From assembly GCA_015232575.1 (NCBI GenBank), contig JADFZL010000009.1, positions 62,001 to 126,000 on the forward strand: a stretch of DNA of 64,000 nucleotides. The letters run 5' to 3'. The notes below the pieces were generated by a model, which was not told the origin of the DNA, did not search any database, and worked only from the letters and a program-made list of their open reading frames with translations. A program made the translations under genes and the position numbers. Origin of the DNA: Candidatus Rifleibacteriota bacterium. Lineage in GTDB: Bacteria > Muiribacteriota > Ozemobacteria > Ozemobacterales > Ozemobacteraceae. Shown piece by piece: positions 18,098 to 26,278 of the stretch. Position 1 is the first letter of the stretch, and each line of letters begins with the position of its first letter.

Positions 18098-18391
18098 TCA
18101 ATTTGGCTTGGAAGTTGTCATGAATCGAAGAACATTCTGGTTGATCAGATAAAATCTCTCAAGTTCTTTAAGAACTTCCGGGGTTGCCTTGAAATCAATA
18201 AGGACATAATAACCTTCGTTGAACTTCTCAACGCGATAGGCCAGATTGCGTCTTCCCCAGCGGTTAACTTTTTCAATTTCTCCACCATAGCGGGAAATAG
18301 CACCCTCAATTTTGCCAATAAGAGTATCAGCAGCCTCATCAGTAATGTTTGGTTCTGTAAAGAACAGTGTTTCGTAAGGTCTAACGGACAT
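18098..18391 (-). CDS. rpsF: 30S ribosomal protein S6
   Basis: The 97-residue protein begins MSVRPYETLFFTEPNI and has the KVNRWGRRNLAYRVEKFNEGYYVLIDF core of S6. It binds S18 to form the 30S platform subcomplex. A GGGAGG ribosome binding site precedes the ATG. The upstream leader contains a CCGAAGG sequence next to the start; known S6:S18 leader regulators contain a CCG bulge, so autoregulation is possible but not shown. It is the first gene of the operon that runs to dnaB and PAP2, read from the promoter at 18457-18485. Confidence 0.97.
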   Translation of the reverse strand: MSVRPYETLFFTEPNITDEAADTLIGKIEGAISRYGGEIEKVNRWGRRNLAYRVEKFNEGYYVLIDFKATPEVLKELERFYLINQNVLRFMTTSKPN

Positions 18392-18456
18392 ATAAAACCT
18401 CCCTTCGGATTAAGTTCAGCCTCCAAATGTACATTGGAAGCAGGGACAATTCGATG

Positions 18457-18485
18457 ATTATAACATGGTTTTCAATTTGTTTCAA
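18457..18485 (-). promoter_or_regulatory. sigma70 promoter of the rpsF-dnaB operon
   Basis: On the minus strand TTGAAA (18485-18480) and a perfect TATAAT (18462-18457) are separated by 17 bases. Transcription would start near 18450, about 60 bases before rpsF. The GC-rich hairpin element begins 11 bases upstream of the -35 box, so the element and array lie outside the transcribed leader. Confidence 0.75.
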
Positions 18486-18495
18486 GTACTTTTTT

Positions 18496-18573
18496 AGAGG
18501 GGGCACGCGCCCCCTCTCGGCGGTCGAACAAGTTCGACCGCCTTCACTCCCCGCGGGCGAGCACTTTGTGCTC
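18496..18573. repeat. triple-palindrome GC-rich element
   Basis: Three consecutive hairpins are visible. AGAGGGGGC/GCCCCCTCT has a 4-base loop (18496-18517). GGCGGTCGAAC/GTTCGACCGCC has a 2-base loop (18519-18542). GAGCAC/GTGCTC has a 3-base loop (18559-18573). The last one is the first unit of the adjacent 14-bp array. A related but diverged element lies at 33227-33418, so it is a repeat family and not a terminator of one gene. Confidence 0.8.
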
Positions 18574-18885
18574 TTCGCTTTGTGCTCTTCACTTTGTGCT
18601 CTTCGCTTTGTGCTCTTCACTTTGTGCTCTTCACTTTGTGCTCTTCACTTTGTGCTCTTCGCTTTGTGCTCTTCACTTTGTGCTCTTCGCTTTGTGCTCT
18701 TCACTTTGTGCTCTTCGCTTTGTGCTCTTCGCTTTGTGCTCTTCACTTTGTGCTCTTCGCTTTGTGCTCTTCGCTTTGTGCTCTTCGCTTTGTGCTCTTC
18801 ACTTTGTGCTCTTCACTTTGTGCTCTTCACTTTGTGCTCTTCGCTTTGTGCTCTTCACTTTGCTGCTCTTCACTTTGCTGCATGC
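18563..18885. repeat. tandem array of a 14-bp unit (about 22 copies)
   Basis: The unit RCTTTGTGCTCTTC (R is A or G) repeats 21 times without any other change from 18563 to 18856. A 15-base variant (18857-18871) and a truncated unit (18872-18885) follow. The first base alternates between A and G in an irregular order, which shows it is not a simple recent amplification of one unit. All three plus-strand frames stay open through it only because the unit is free of stops; I do not regard it as coding. It lies between rpsF and the peptidase gene at 19062. Confidence 0.92.
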
Positions 18886-19061
18886 ACGGTGTTCAAATGA
18901 ATTTCATTATAATAAGTGAAATCTGTACTTGCGGAAAAGTGATTTATTAATTAGAATTGAAAGTGGCATCTTAAAGATAATTAAAATTTTTATTGATGCT
19001 ATGAGGAAATACCCCGAAAAAAATTTGAAGAAAACACATATTCAATCCGGAGGTGAAAATT

Positions 19062-20249
19062 GTGAGAAAAAATACCCTGATTGTTGGCTTTTTGTTTACG
19101 TTCTGTGTCTCTTCTCTCTTCGCACTCATTGGCGTTCCGTGCGATCCGGAGAAAGACTTTTCCGGTACTTATCTGATTGACAATTGGCAGCAGCTGCCGC
19201 ACAAAAACCAGGAAGAAACCCTTGTACGCGTCAAAGAAGTTAATTCCAAGGGGAAAGAAATTAAATGGAAGTTTGATCCCACTGCGAATGTTCCTCTTTA
19301 TGCGTGTCTTTCTTATGGTGCATCTTCAATGGCTGACTGGTGGGCAATCGAGAAGGGTTGGAAGCTTCCCAAATATAAAAGCTATACGCGCGGAGTAATG
19401 GAAACCGGCTTCAATCCCAGAAAGCTTGAATTAATGTACAGAAAGAGATCTTCCAGCAGCCCCGTAGACTATTACATGACTTTCACAGGCGACAACAGAG
19501 ATCCTATCACTGGTGAAGCAGTACCAATAAGACCTAAGGGTTTTGCCAAAATTTTGACTGACCGTATTGATGAAGTATTAATGGATTATATCGACGACAT
19601 TGAATTTCAGTTCAAACCAGGCGATTACCCGATGGAAGGCAAATGGCTGGCAATAGTGAGCAAGAACTGGGACAAAAAAGCTGCAGAAACAAAGCTCATA
19701 AACGCAATTCACGATTACGGCCCAATGCACGTTCAATTCGAAATACCTGGAAAACACTATCTCATGGGAACTCACGCTCCCATCGTAGTTGGTTATGGTA
19801 AGTTGCCAAATGGAAAAGTTGCATTCATCTGCCACGATTCTTTTGGTGTGCATTCGAAAGACTACAAACAGGATGGCGCCGGTGCTGCAACCTACAGGTA
19901 TGTTCTTGCAGAAGAAATCGACGAGGCGATCGTATTTCCACATCGCCCGGTAGCAGTCGCTTATCCAACGAATGATGCAGTGGCAGTTGAGTTCAAAAAC
20001 ATGGCCAACCGTCCTCTTAGAGTACGCAAAGCTTTATTCGTCGGAAACGATGGACAAACGCGCACTCTGCAGATGACTGGAAAAAATGTTGGCATGATAA
20101 GCCCGAAACTCATTTCGGACAAAAAACTGAAAGTCTATGTTGAAGCAGAGTATTACATGAATGAAGACGGCAAAGGACACTGGTTTAATTTGGAAGTTCA
20201 GTCCTCATTTCCAGCATATCCGAGCACCCGCCCAGCCGGAGGCAGATAA
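19062..20249 (+). CDS. secreted papain-like cysteine peptidase candidate
   Basis: The 395-residue protein has a Sec signal peptide (MRKNTLIVGFLFTFCVSSLFA). It then has a candidate nucleophile Cys82 in LYACLSYGASSMADWWA, a later His238 in GTHAPIVVGYG, and Asp259 after it in ICHDSFG. This Cys-His-Asx order is that of papain-fold (C1/C39-like) peptidases. A C-terminal domain of about 100 residues is probably a beta-sandwich. I use GTG at 19062, with GGAGG 8 bases upstream; an in-frame GTG at 19053 would overlap that site. The family match is from motif order only, so an inactive fold relative remains possible. The corA stop is 3 bases away on the other strand. Confidence 0.55.
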   Translation: MRKNTLIVGFLFTFCVSSLFALIGVPCDPEKDFSGTYLIDNWQQLPHKNQEETLVRVKEVNSKGKEIKWKFDPTANVPLYACLSYGASSMADWWAIEKGWKLPKYKSYTRGVMETGFNPRKLELMYRKRSSSSPVDYYMTFTGDNRDPITGEAVPIRPKGFAKILTDRIDEVLMDYIDDIEFQFKPGDYPMEGKWLAIVSKNWDKKAAETKLINAIHDYGPMHVQFEIPGKHYLMGTHAPIVVGYGKLPNGKVAFICHDSFGVHSKDYKQDGAGAATYRYVLAEEIDEAIVFPHRPVAVAYPTNDAVAVEFKNMANRPLRVRKALFVGNDGQTRTLQMTGKNVGMISPKLISDKKLKVYVEAEYYMNEDGKGHWFNLEVQSSFPAYPSTRPAGGR

Positions 20250-20252
20250 TTA

Positions 20253-21251
20253 TCAAGTCCAGTGCCATTTTCGGAGCAGCAGATAATTTGCTGCTCCGAT
20301 TGTGCACATGGCGATAAAAAAAATCGGAAAACTTGCCTGCCAGTTTTCAGAACCCGTAATCATTGTCCATTCAGACATTCCGAAGAACCCTGTCAATACA
20401 GCCAGGGGACTGAAGATCGTCATGAGCACAGTCAGACGCCGCATTACCATATTTGTCTGATTTGCACTGTTTGAAATTTTAATACTGATCTGCGAAAGAT
20501 ATAATTCCATCAAAGAAGTATTCATTTCACGACAAACCTCTATCGATTCGCACAATCTGAAAACGTGGTCATACAGTTCCCTGAAATGAAACAAAGATTT
20601 TTTACTGATGTGCGTCTGGTTATTATGGCAGATTTTGATCATTATTTCGCGCTCTCTCAAGATGTCTTTCCGAAGAAAGATTATCTGACGCCTCAGCTCA
20701 AGAAGTTCTGATGATTTTGCCTTGTTTCCCGATGCCAGAATTTCATCTTCCATTCGCCCAACTTCATCCTCAATTTTTTCAATCACTTCCAGCTTGCTGT
20801 CAACAATGTAGTCCATTATTGAATGAAGAAGGAAATCTGGTGAATCAGTAGTATAAGATTTCTTAAACATTATTTCAGTATCAAGTCTCTTAAAAAAATA
20901 ATTCTCCGGTTCAGAAAAATGAACGGTCAGCAAGAAATTTTTTCCAATAAAGAAGTTAATTTCACGCTGTATGAGGATTTTTTTCTCAAAAAGATGCTCG
21001 TTAAATGAAATAAAAGTATAATTTGGAAATTCGTTTATCTTCTGAAGATGGTTATCATCCATACAGTCGTCAATAGACATCTGAAACAACTGGAGCGGCT
21101 CCTGCCAGTGTGTTAAAGACTGGAGATCAGGCGATTCAAGGTCTATCCAGACGAAACCCTTTAATGAAAGTGCTTTTATTACATCTTCACGTGTTTCCAG
21201 TTTTTTGAACTGCTTTCCAGGAAGCAGATGAAAATAGTTTTCAATTGCCAT
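20253..21251 (-). CDS. corA: CorA-family divalent cation transporter
   Basis: This 332-residue protein has the CorA layout: an alpha/beta cytoplasmic domain, a long helical stalk (about residues 120-270) and two C-terminal membrane helices. The pore signature, normally GMN before a helix break, is GMS here (GFFGMSEWTM), an unusual substitution. The KWHW end is short and basic. CorA pentamers carry Mg, Co or Ni ions; selectivity here is uncertain because of the altered signature. The start is ATG 21251 with GGAGG 6 bases upstream; an in-frame ATG 16 codons upstream lacks this. The hairpin TCGGAGCAGCA/TGCTGCTCCGA (20271-20299) lies in its 3' end. Confidence 0.85.
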   Translation of the reverse strand: MAIENYFHLLPGKQFKKLETREDVIKALSLKGFVWIDLESPDLQSLTHWQEPLQLFQMSIDDCMDDNHLQKINEFPNYTFISFNEHLFEKKILIQREINFFIGKNFLLTVHFSEPENYFFKRLDTEIMFKKSYTTDSPDFLLHSIMDYIVDSKLEVIEKIEDEVGRMEDEILASGNKAKSSELLELRRQIIFLRKDILREREIMIKICHNNQTHISKKSLFHFRELYDHVFRLCESIEVCREMNTSLMELYLSQISIKISNSANQTNMVMRRLTVLMTIFSPLAVLTGFFGMSEWTMITGSENWQASFPIFFIAMCTIGAANYLLLRKWHWT

Positions 21252-21338
21252 AATGCCCTCCAGTTTCAATCGTATGGATAACTTCAAAATGTATGTCAAA
21301 TTCTAATAATAATTCAATAATATTTGAGATGCGAGAAT

Positions 21339-21953
21339 TTATTTTGGAAGAAGAAATGCTGTATTGAAGACGGCTCCAAATATCGGAGATTCCTCCCTGA
21401 CAAATTGGATATTGATGTCCACCGCAATAGCTGTTTGAATTGGTGCCAGCGAGCCGGTTAAAGGAAACCATTTTTTTTCATCAAAAACAGAGAATTCTAC
21501 TTTATCAACATTTGTAAGGAGAGTTGTACGAGTTGATTTTCCCGCAAGCCTGAGATCTGTAACAACTGGTGTTACAATTCTTTCAAGTGTTTTTTTTTCT
21601 GGATCATGCATCCACTCAACTCTTAAAAAGCCTGAAGGAATCTCTGATCTTGCGATTAATTCGAGTCTTGAGGTTGCATAACTCAACATTCCTTCGCCGC
21701 CCAGAAAATCGAAGGACGGATTTCCAGTCTCGCGGCGTAATTCACCAAGTTCTTTCCGGAAAAGTTCAACGCAGAACTCAAGCTTTCTTGCTGAACTGGA
21801 CATTTCTATCAGCCGGGCTGAATAATCTGATACAGAATAGGATATTCCATTGACAAGAGTAAAAAGAAGTGCAGCAAGTGTAATTGAGATCAGCATTTCC
21901 GGAAATGTGAAAGCTCTGATTTTTTTCGGCATTATGTACTCAGCTTTTACCAT
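21339..21953 (-). CDS. gspJ: type II secretion minor pseudopilin, GspJ-like
   Basis: The 204-residue protein has a short basic leader and a prepilin cleavage site RA/FTFPEM, with the glutamate at position 5 of the mature protein, then a hydrophobic helix. Size and gene order after a GspI-like gene fit GspJ, a pseudopilus tip subunit. The leader either begins at ATG 21953, which overlaps the upstream stop, or at ATG 21932 (MPKKIRA), the more typical leader length. Alanine rather than glycine precedes the cleavage site, as also in the neighbours. The symbol is a best guess, since minor pseudopilins differ little in sequence. Confidence 0.6.
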   Translation of the reverse strand: MVKAEYIMPKKIRAFTFPEMLISITLAALLFTLVNGISYSVSDYSARLIEMSSSARKLEFCVELFRKELGELRRETGNPSFDFLGGEGMLSYATSRLELIARSEIPSGFLRVEWMHDPEKKTLERIVTPVVTDLRLAGKSTRTTLLTNVDKVEFSVFDEKKWFPLTGSLAPIQTAIAVDINIQFVREESPIFGAVFNTAFLLPK

Positions 21954-22351
21954 TTTTCGGGATATTCAACAACAAATGTTTCTGTTTCAAGAAAATCACT
22001 CAAATAATCATTCCGCCAGGAAATTCTCAGATTCACCAGGAATAATCCATCGATTCTGAGGTTTTTAACTTCACCTTTACTGATATTCATCTGGTAGGAA
22101 AATAAAGGAAAATCGCTTCCAAAATTCCCCGATGACTTTCCGAGTACAACCGGCATACACTCAAGTTCAGTTATTTTTTTCCATGCCAGAGCACGCGCAA
22201 TTTGCGGATAACGCCCTTCTGCAATCTTTTTGGAATAGGTAACTCCGGAGTTAAATATTGCTCCGGCCACTGCTGCAGTCAACGCCAGTCCGATCAGGAC
22301 CTCAATCAAACTGAATGCAGATATTCCTCTTTCTACTTTTTTTCGCTGCAT
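21947..22351 (-). CDS. gspI: type II secretion minor pseudopilin, GspI-like
   Basis: This 134-residue protein has the leader MQRKKVERGISA, then FSLIEVLIGLALTAAVAG, a type IV pilin-like N-terminus with Glu5. The small size suits GspI, the minor pseudopilin that starts tip assembly with GspJ and GspK. ATG 22351 follows the upstream stop TGA directly. Its 3' end overlaps the next gene by 7 bases. The three pseudopilin genes are coupled in order H-I-J. Confidence 0.62.
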   Translation of the reverse strand: MQRKKVERGISAFSLIEVLIGLALTAAVAGAIFNSGVTYSKKIAEGRYPQIARALAWKKITELECMPVVLGKSSGNFGSDFPLFSYQMNISKGEVKNLRIDGLFLVNLRISWRNDYLSDFLETETFVVEYPEKW

Positions 22352-22849
22352 TCATCTTTCCCGATCAACCTGATTGTACGAATAGCTTTTCTCAATTATT
22401 TCTCCGTCATAAGGCCTTAGAGCAAAAGTGTTTGAATAACCCAGTTCGATATCACGTATGGTAATTTCCTTTTCGTCGCAGAACCCATCTGCTCTTGCGC
22501 ACCAACCCGTTTCAAAGCCTTTCATTTCAGCCCAATCCGGAACAGAAAGGGGTTTGAAATGTACAGAAGCGATTCTTTTACCGCGTGGAAAATTGTCAAA
22601 AACAGCTATTTCAGCATTTTCATCCGGATAAACCCAGAGCATTGTTCCTGAAAATATTGCAGAATGATATGCTTCACGCATAAGAATTCCAACTTTCCAG
22701 GAAAAATCTTCAAGACGATTTTTGTGAACACGAGAAAAAAGGTCAGGAACAACAATTCCTGCGGCTGCAGAAAGCAGCATCAGAACAAGAATGATCTCAA
22801 TAAATGTAAAGGCGACTTTATTCGATCTTCTGCACATTTTTTCTACCAT
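22352..22849 (-). CDS. gspH: type II secretion minor pseudopilin, GspH-like
   Basis: The 165-residue protein has a prepilin N-terminus (VA/FTFIEIILVLMLLSAAAG) with Glu5 and a soluble domain of about 120 residues. Size and order fit GspH, a minor pseudopilin of the T2SS pseudopilus. The start may be ATG 22849 or a second in-frame ATG four codons later. It begins 3 bases after the stop of the Kef-type antiporter gene, so it may share that transcript, an unusual pairing. The next gene starts with the base after its stop. Confidence 0.6.
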   Translation of the reverse strand: MVEKMCRRSNKVAFTFIEIILVLMLLSAAAGIVVPDLFSRVHKNRLEDFSWKVGILMREAYHSAIFSGTMLWVYPDENAEIAVFDNFPRGKRIASVHFKPLSVPDWAEMKGFETGWCARADGFCDEKEITIRDIELGYSNTFALRPYDGEIIEKSYSYNQVDRER

Positions 22850-22852
22850 TAA

Positions 22853-25009
22853 TTAAATACCATTCTTGTCTTTTTTCAGCTTTTCTATTGGTTCTGTTGT
22901 ACCAATAACGATAAGGCAATCTCCGGCGGAAATTTTTTCTTTTGGACTCGGAGATGTTATCTGTTCTTTGCCCCGCCTGATTCCAATGACTGTAACGCCA
23001 TAGTTTTGCCTGAATCTCATGTCAGCCAGTGTATGCCCTTTGTATTCAGAGTTTTCAGGCACTTTTATTTCCGCAATTTCAAATTTTTCGGCTGTGGAAA
23101 TAGTAGTTTTTGTTTCAAGCTGGTTCAGAATGCGCTCTGCCTCAGCCAGTTCTTCAGGATGTCCCATTATTACAAGCCTGTCGCCTGGGTAGATCTGAAA
23201 ATCTGGTACAAGGTCGTAGTTTATTCTGCCGGCTCTGCTGACAGCAAGAATTGAAACACCTGTTAATGACCTGAGAGGAATATTTTTTATCGACTGTCCG
23301 GCAACAGAAGATTCCGAATTTACTCTTACCTCCCTGAATGCGACAGGCCAGTTAACATTGCGCGGAAGACAATCCATGGCTTGAGTAAGAGCATCTGCGG
23401 CCTGTTCAGCAGCATCCGTAAATGGTCTGAAAACGACGTCTGCACCGGCTTTATCAAATAATTTGCTGTCTTTCTGATTTGAAGCTGTGAGAGCAATCTT
23501 CCCGACAAAACTGCGGTTTTTCAGATTCTGCAGGAGAGCAAGATTCAATTCTCTTGATCTGACTGAGCTTACAACCCAGTTAGCCTTATTAAGCGGAAGT
23601 TGTTCGTGTATTTCAGGATCACTCATGTCGCCATATAACACTGAAACACCTTTGTTTCGCCATTTTTCGAGTATCTGCGGATCGAAATCCACACCTATAA
23701 CTGCTTTTCCACGCCTGAGAAGATAATCAGCCAGACCAGTGCCATAACTTCCAAGTCCGACAAGAATGACGTCAACAGGCGGAGTTTCAGTAAACGAATC
23801 AATTGCACTTTCTCGATAAGGATTTTTTCGTTCGAATACTCTCAGGTATTCAGAGAAAAAACGATAAATCTGCCCTGAGTACAATATCATATATGCTGAC
23901 GCAAAGATTGTAACAACGCCTACAAAAGTTATAAGACCCATAGATTCCTGGTTTATGTGCCCGAGGCTCAGTCCAAGTGCGGCGAGAATGAGAGAAAACT
24001 CACTTATCTGTGCAACTGCTAATCCGGCAAGGAAGCCTGTGCGACGGCGATATCCCATGAATCCCATAATTATCATTACAATAAACGGTTTGCCAATCAA
24101 TACGAAAATAGAAAGCAGGAAGGATTTTTCGAGCTGCGACCCGACTGTTGACCAGTTGAGACGTGCACCAAGGTCTATGAAGAAAAAAAGCAGAAGAAAG
24201 TCTCTCAAGCTAACAAGTCTGGCACCAATCGCATCTCTGTAATCAGTAGAAGCAAGCGAAACACCGGCAAGAAAAGCTCCTACTTCCTTGCTGAAACCAA
24301 GCCTTTCTGTTGCAGCTGCCAGAAAAACTGCCCATGAAACGGCAAATAGAGTCATCATTTCCGACGAATGTGCAAGCCTTTGCGTCAATCCCGGGAAAAC
24401 AAATCGCATCAGAAGAATTATAACTGCCAATGTTGTACCACTTCGCAGGAGAAGTGAAACAGCGGTTTCAACGAATGCCCCATCTGTCTTTGCTGACCCG
24501 AAAGCTGTCAGACAAATTAACGCAATTATTGCAGCAATATCCTGAACAATCAACAAACCAATTGCAATCTGTCCGTGCAGTGAGTCGATTTCTTTCTTGT
24601 CCGATAATAGCTTCATTATAATGATAGTACTGGAAAAAGTCAGACCAACAGCAAGGTAAGCTGATGTCATTATTGACATATTCATGGCATAAGCTATGAA
24701 AAAGCCAAGCAGAGAGGTAAATATGATCTGACCCAGACCGGTAATAAGAGAGACCATACCAGCAGTTCTGATGAGGTTTATATCCAGCTTCAATCCGACG
24801 AGAAACAAAAGAAGTGCGATTCCAATATTCGCAAGAAGCTCAATCTGAGCGTGACTTTTCAGGATTCCGAGACCAGACGGACCCGTTAGAATTCCGGTTG
24901 CGAGGAACATGATCAGAAGGGGCTGTCTGAGCTTCTGCCCGGCAATGCCAAGAATTATTGCTATAAATAATATCAATGCAATTTCATGAAATGAGCTTAT
25001 GTTATGCAT
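22853..25009 (-). CDS. Kef-type K+/H+ antiporter with RCK and two TrkA-C domains
   Basis: The 718-residue protein has a CPA2 antiporter domain (residues 1-385, about 12 helices). It then has an RCK/TrkA-N domain with a Rossmann nucleotide motif, GLGSYGTGLADYLLRRG, and an aspartate in VIGVDFD. Two C-terminal TrkA-C domains are separated by a short linker; their hallmarks are YPGDRLVIMG and SAGDCLIVIG. Such proteins exchange K+ or Na+ for protons and are gated by NAD(H), AMP or c-di-AMP through the RCK parts. There is no KefF or KefG partner nearby. It is transcribed with the pseudopilin genes downstream (3-base gap), though the link is likely positional. Confidence 0.87.
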   Translation of the reverse strand: MHNISSFHEIALILFIAIILGIAGQKLRQPLLIMFLATGILTGPSGLGILKSHAQIELLANIGIALLLFLVGLKLDINLIRTAGMVSLITGLGQIIFTSLLGFFIAYAMNMSIMTSAYLAVGLTFSSTIIIMKLLSDKKEIDSLHGQIAIGLLIVQDIAAIIALICLTAFGSAKTDGAFVETAVSLLLRSGTTLAVIILLMRFVFPGLTQRLAHSSEMMTLFAVSWAVFLAAATERLGFSKEVGAFLAGVSLASTDYRDAIGARLVSLRDFLLLFFFIDLGARLNWSTVGSQLEKSFLLSIFVLIGKPFIVMIIMGFMGYRRRTGFLAGLAVAQISEFSLILAALGLSLGHINQESMGLITFVGVVTIFASAYMILYSGQIYRFFSEYLRVFERKNPYRESAIDSFTETPPVDVILVGLGSYGTGLADYLLRRGKAVIGVDFDPQILEKWRNKGVSVLYGDMSDPEIHEQLPLNKANWVVSSVRSRELNLALLQNLKNRSFVGKIALTASNQKDSKLFDKAGADVVFRPFTDAAEQAADALTQAMDCLPRNVNWPVAFREVRVNSESSVAGQSIKNIPLRSLTGVSILAVSRAGRINYDLVPDFQIYPGDRLVIMGHPEELAEAERILNQLETKTTISTAEKFEIAEIKVPENSEYKGHTLADMRFRQNYGVTVIGIRRGKEQITSPSPKEKISAGDCLIVIGTTEPIEKLKKDKNGI

Positions 25010-25330
25010 TAAGAAAATTCTCCAGGTGAGTTAATAATTTTAACAATCGTATCTATTCGATAAATCGTGGTTGGAAAAAAGTTAAATACCCTCACGTAAA
25101 AGCCTGAATTAATGAGGAGACAGCAAATTGCATAGAATCAGAATAAAAGAAACGATTTGCCTGAACATACAATTGGGATGCTGTAAATCAGCAACATTCT
25201 AATTTATACAGGCAGTGAAGTCAATCATTGAATTTTCCTGATAAAAAGTAAAAAAACATTTTCCCCAGTTTGTTTCTAAGGATGATTATTCTATAGATAA
25301 TAACAATCTCAATATATTAGAGGTGAAAGA
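25010..25330. other. intergenic region between divergent kef and dprA genes
   Basis: This 321-base AT-rich region should hold two divergent promoters. I see no convincing pair of sigma70 boxes. An AGAGGTGAAAGA ribosome binding site for dprA closes it. No hairpin, repeat or small ORF of note was found. Confidence 0.5.
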
Positions 25331-26224
25331 ATGAATTCAGGAAAAATGTGTGAGTTGATTTCGGCCGTTAAGTTAATGAGAATTCCGGGAGTTGGCGCAG
25401 AGTTGTTTAAAAAGTTGGTAATAGTGTTTGATGGTCCTGCAAATGCTCTGCGTGCAATTTCAAAAAATCCTGATATCCCTGCAAAAATTTCCGGAAGAAA
25501 AATTAATGCAGGAAAGAATCATGACATAAAAATTATTGAAAAGACGCTGAGTTATTTGAAAAATCTTCGACAAAACGAATCAGCAAGCTATTATGGCGAT
25601 TCAGCTTACCCTGTCAGACTTAGAACTGTAAAAGAGCCACCACCAGTAATATTTTTCAGAGGAAATCCGGAAATATTGAACAACAAAAATTCTATTGCAA
25701 TTGTCGGCGCTAGGAAAGCTTCAGCAAAAGGCATTCAGATTGCGCAGGAAATTTCCAGATATTTCTCGGAGAACGGTTGGGTTATTGTAAGCGGCGGTGC
25801 ATCGGGTATAGATGCTGCGGCACACGAACAGGCACTTGAAATTAAAGGACATACCGTTGCGGTCTTAGGCTCAGGAATAAACATTCATTATCCAAAGAAG
25901 AACCAAAAACTTCTCGAAGAAATAGAAGAGAAAGGTGTTATTTTAACTGAATTTTTTCCCGGAACTCCACCTGTCGCATCGCATTTTCCAACAAGGAACA
26001 GGATTATAGCAGCTTTAAGTGACATAGTGGTACTTGTTGAAGGAAGCGAAAACAGCGGAAGCATTTATACTGTGAAAAATTCTGTAAAATCTGGAAAAAA
26101 AACATTCTGCCTGGACTGCAGGGAACTTAATCAAGGAGCAAAAACGCTTATTACAAACAAATACCCTAAAGTACAACTAATCAAAAGGTGGTGGGAAATA
26201 ACTTCAGCAGTTAACAACCCTTAA
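25331..26224 (+). CDS. dprA: DNA processing protein DprA
   Basis: The 297-residue protein has an N-terminal helix-hairpin-helix-like start (LMRIPGVGAELFKKL) and a Rossmann-like DprA fold with IAIVGARKASAKG, VIVSGGASGIDAAAHEQAL, VLGSGINIHYPKKN and SHFPTRNRIIAALSDIVVLVE. DprA protects incoming single-stranded DNA and loads RecA during natural transformation. The length is that of a DprA lacking the C-terminal winged-helix (DprA-like WH) domain. A ribosome binding site AGAGGTGA precedes the start. The T2SS-like pseudopilins in the region are not the usual competence pilins, so a transformation role is only inferred. Confidence 0.92.
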   Translation: MNSGKMCELISAVKLMRIPGVGAELFKKLVIVFDGPANALRAISKNPDIPAKISGRKINAGKNHDIKIIEKTLSYLKNLRQNESASYYGDSAYPVRLRTVKEPPPVIFFRGNPEILNNKNSIAIVGARKASAKGIQIAQEISRYFSENGWVIVSGGASGIDAAAHEQALEIKGHTVAVLGSGINIHYPKKNQKLLEEIEEKGVILTEFFPGTPPVASHFPTRNRIIAALSDIVVLVEGSENSGSIYTVKNSVKSGKKTFCLDCRELNQGAKTLITNKYPKVQLIKRWWEITSAVNNP

Positions 26225-26269
26225 AAAATTGTTAACTGCTATTATTTCACAGCGCATTGAAATGCGCTG
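26208..26269 (+). terminator. inverted repeats at the convergent end of dprA
   Basis: Two hairpins lie in the dprA/26279 convergent junction. CAGTTAACAA and TTGTTAACTG (26208-26238, 11-base loop) span the dprA stop. CAGCGCATT and AATGCGCTG (26250-26269, 2-base loop) follow. Neither has a long T tract. The position between facing genes suggests a terminator role. Confidence 0.45.
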
Positions 26270-26278
26270 GTCTGAATT

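Noticed and set aside
18427..18950. Long ORFs in all three plus-strand frames across the 14-bp array
   Set aside because: The unit has no stop codon in any frame and its length is not a multiple of three, so all frames are open by construction. The peptides are pure repeats without a start site or neighbour logic.
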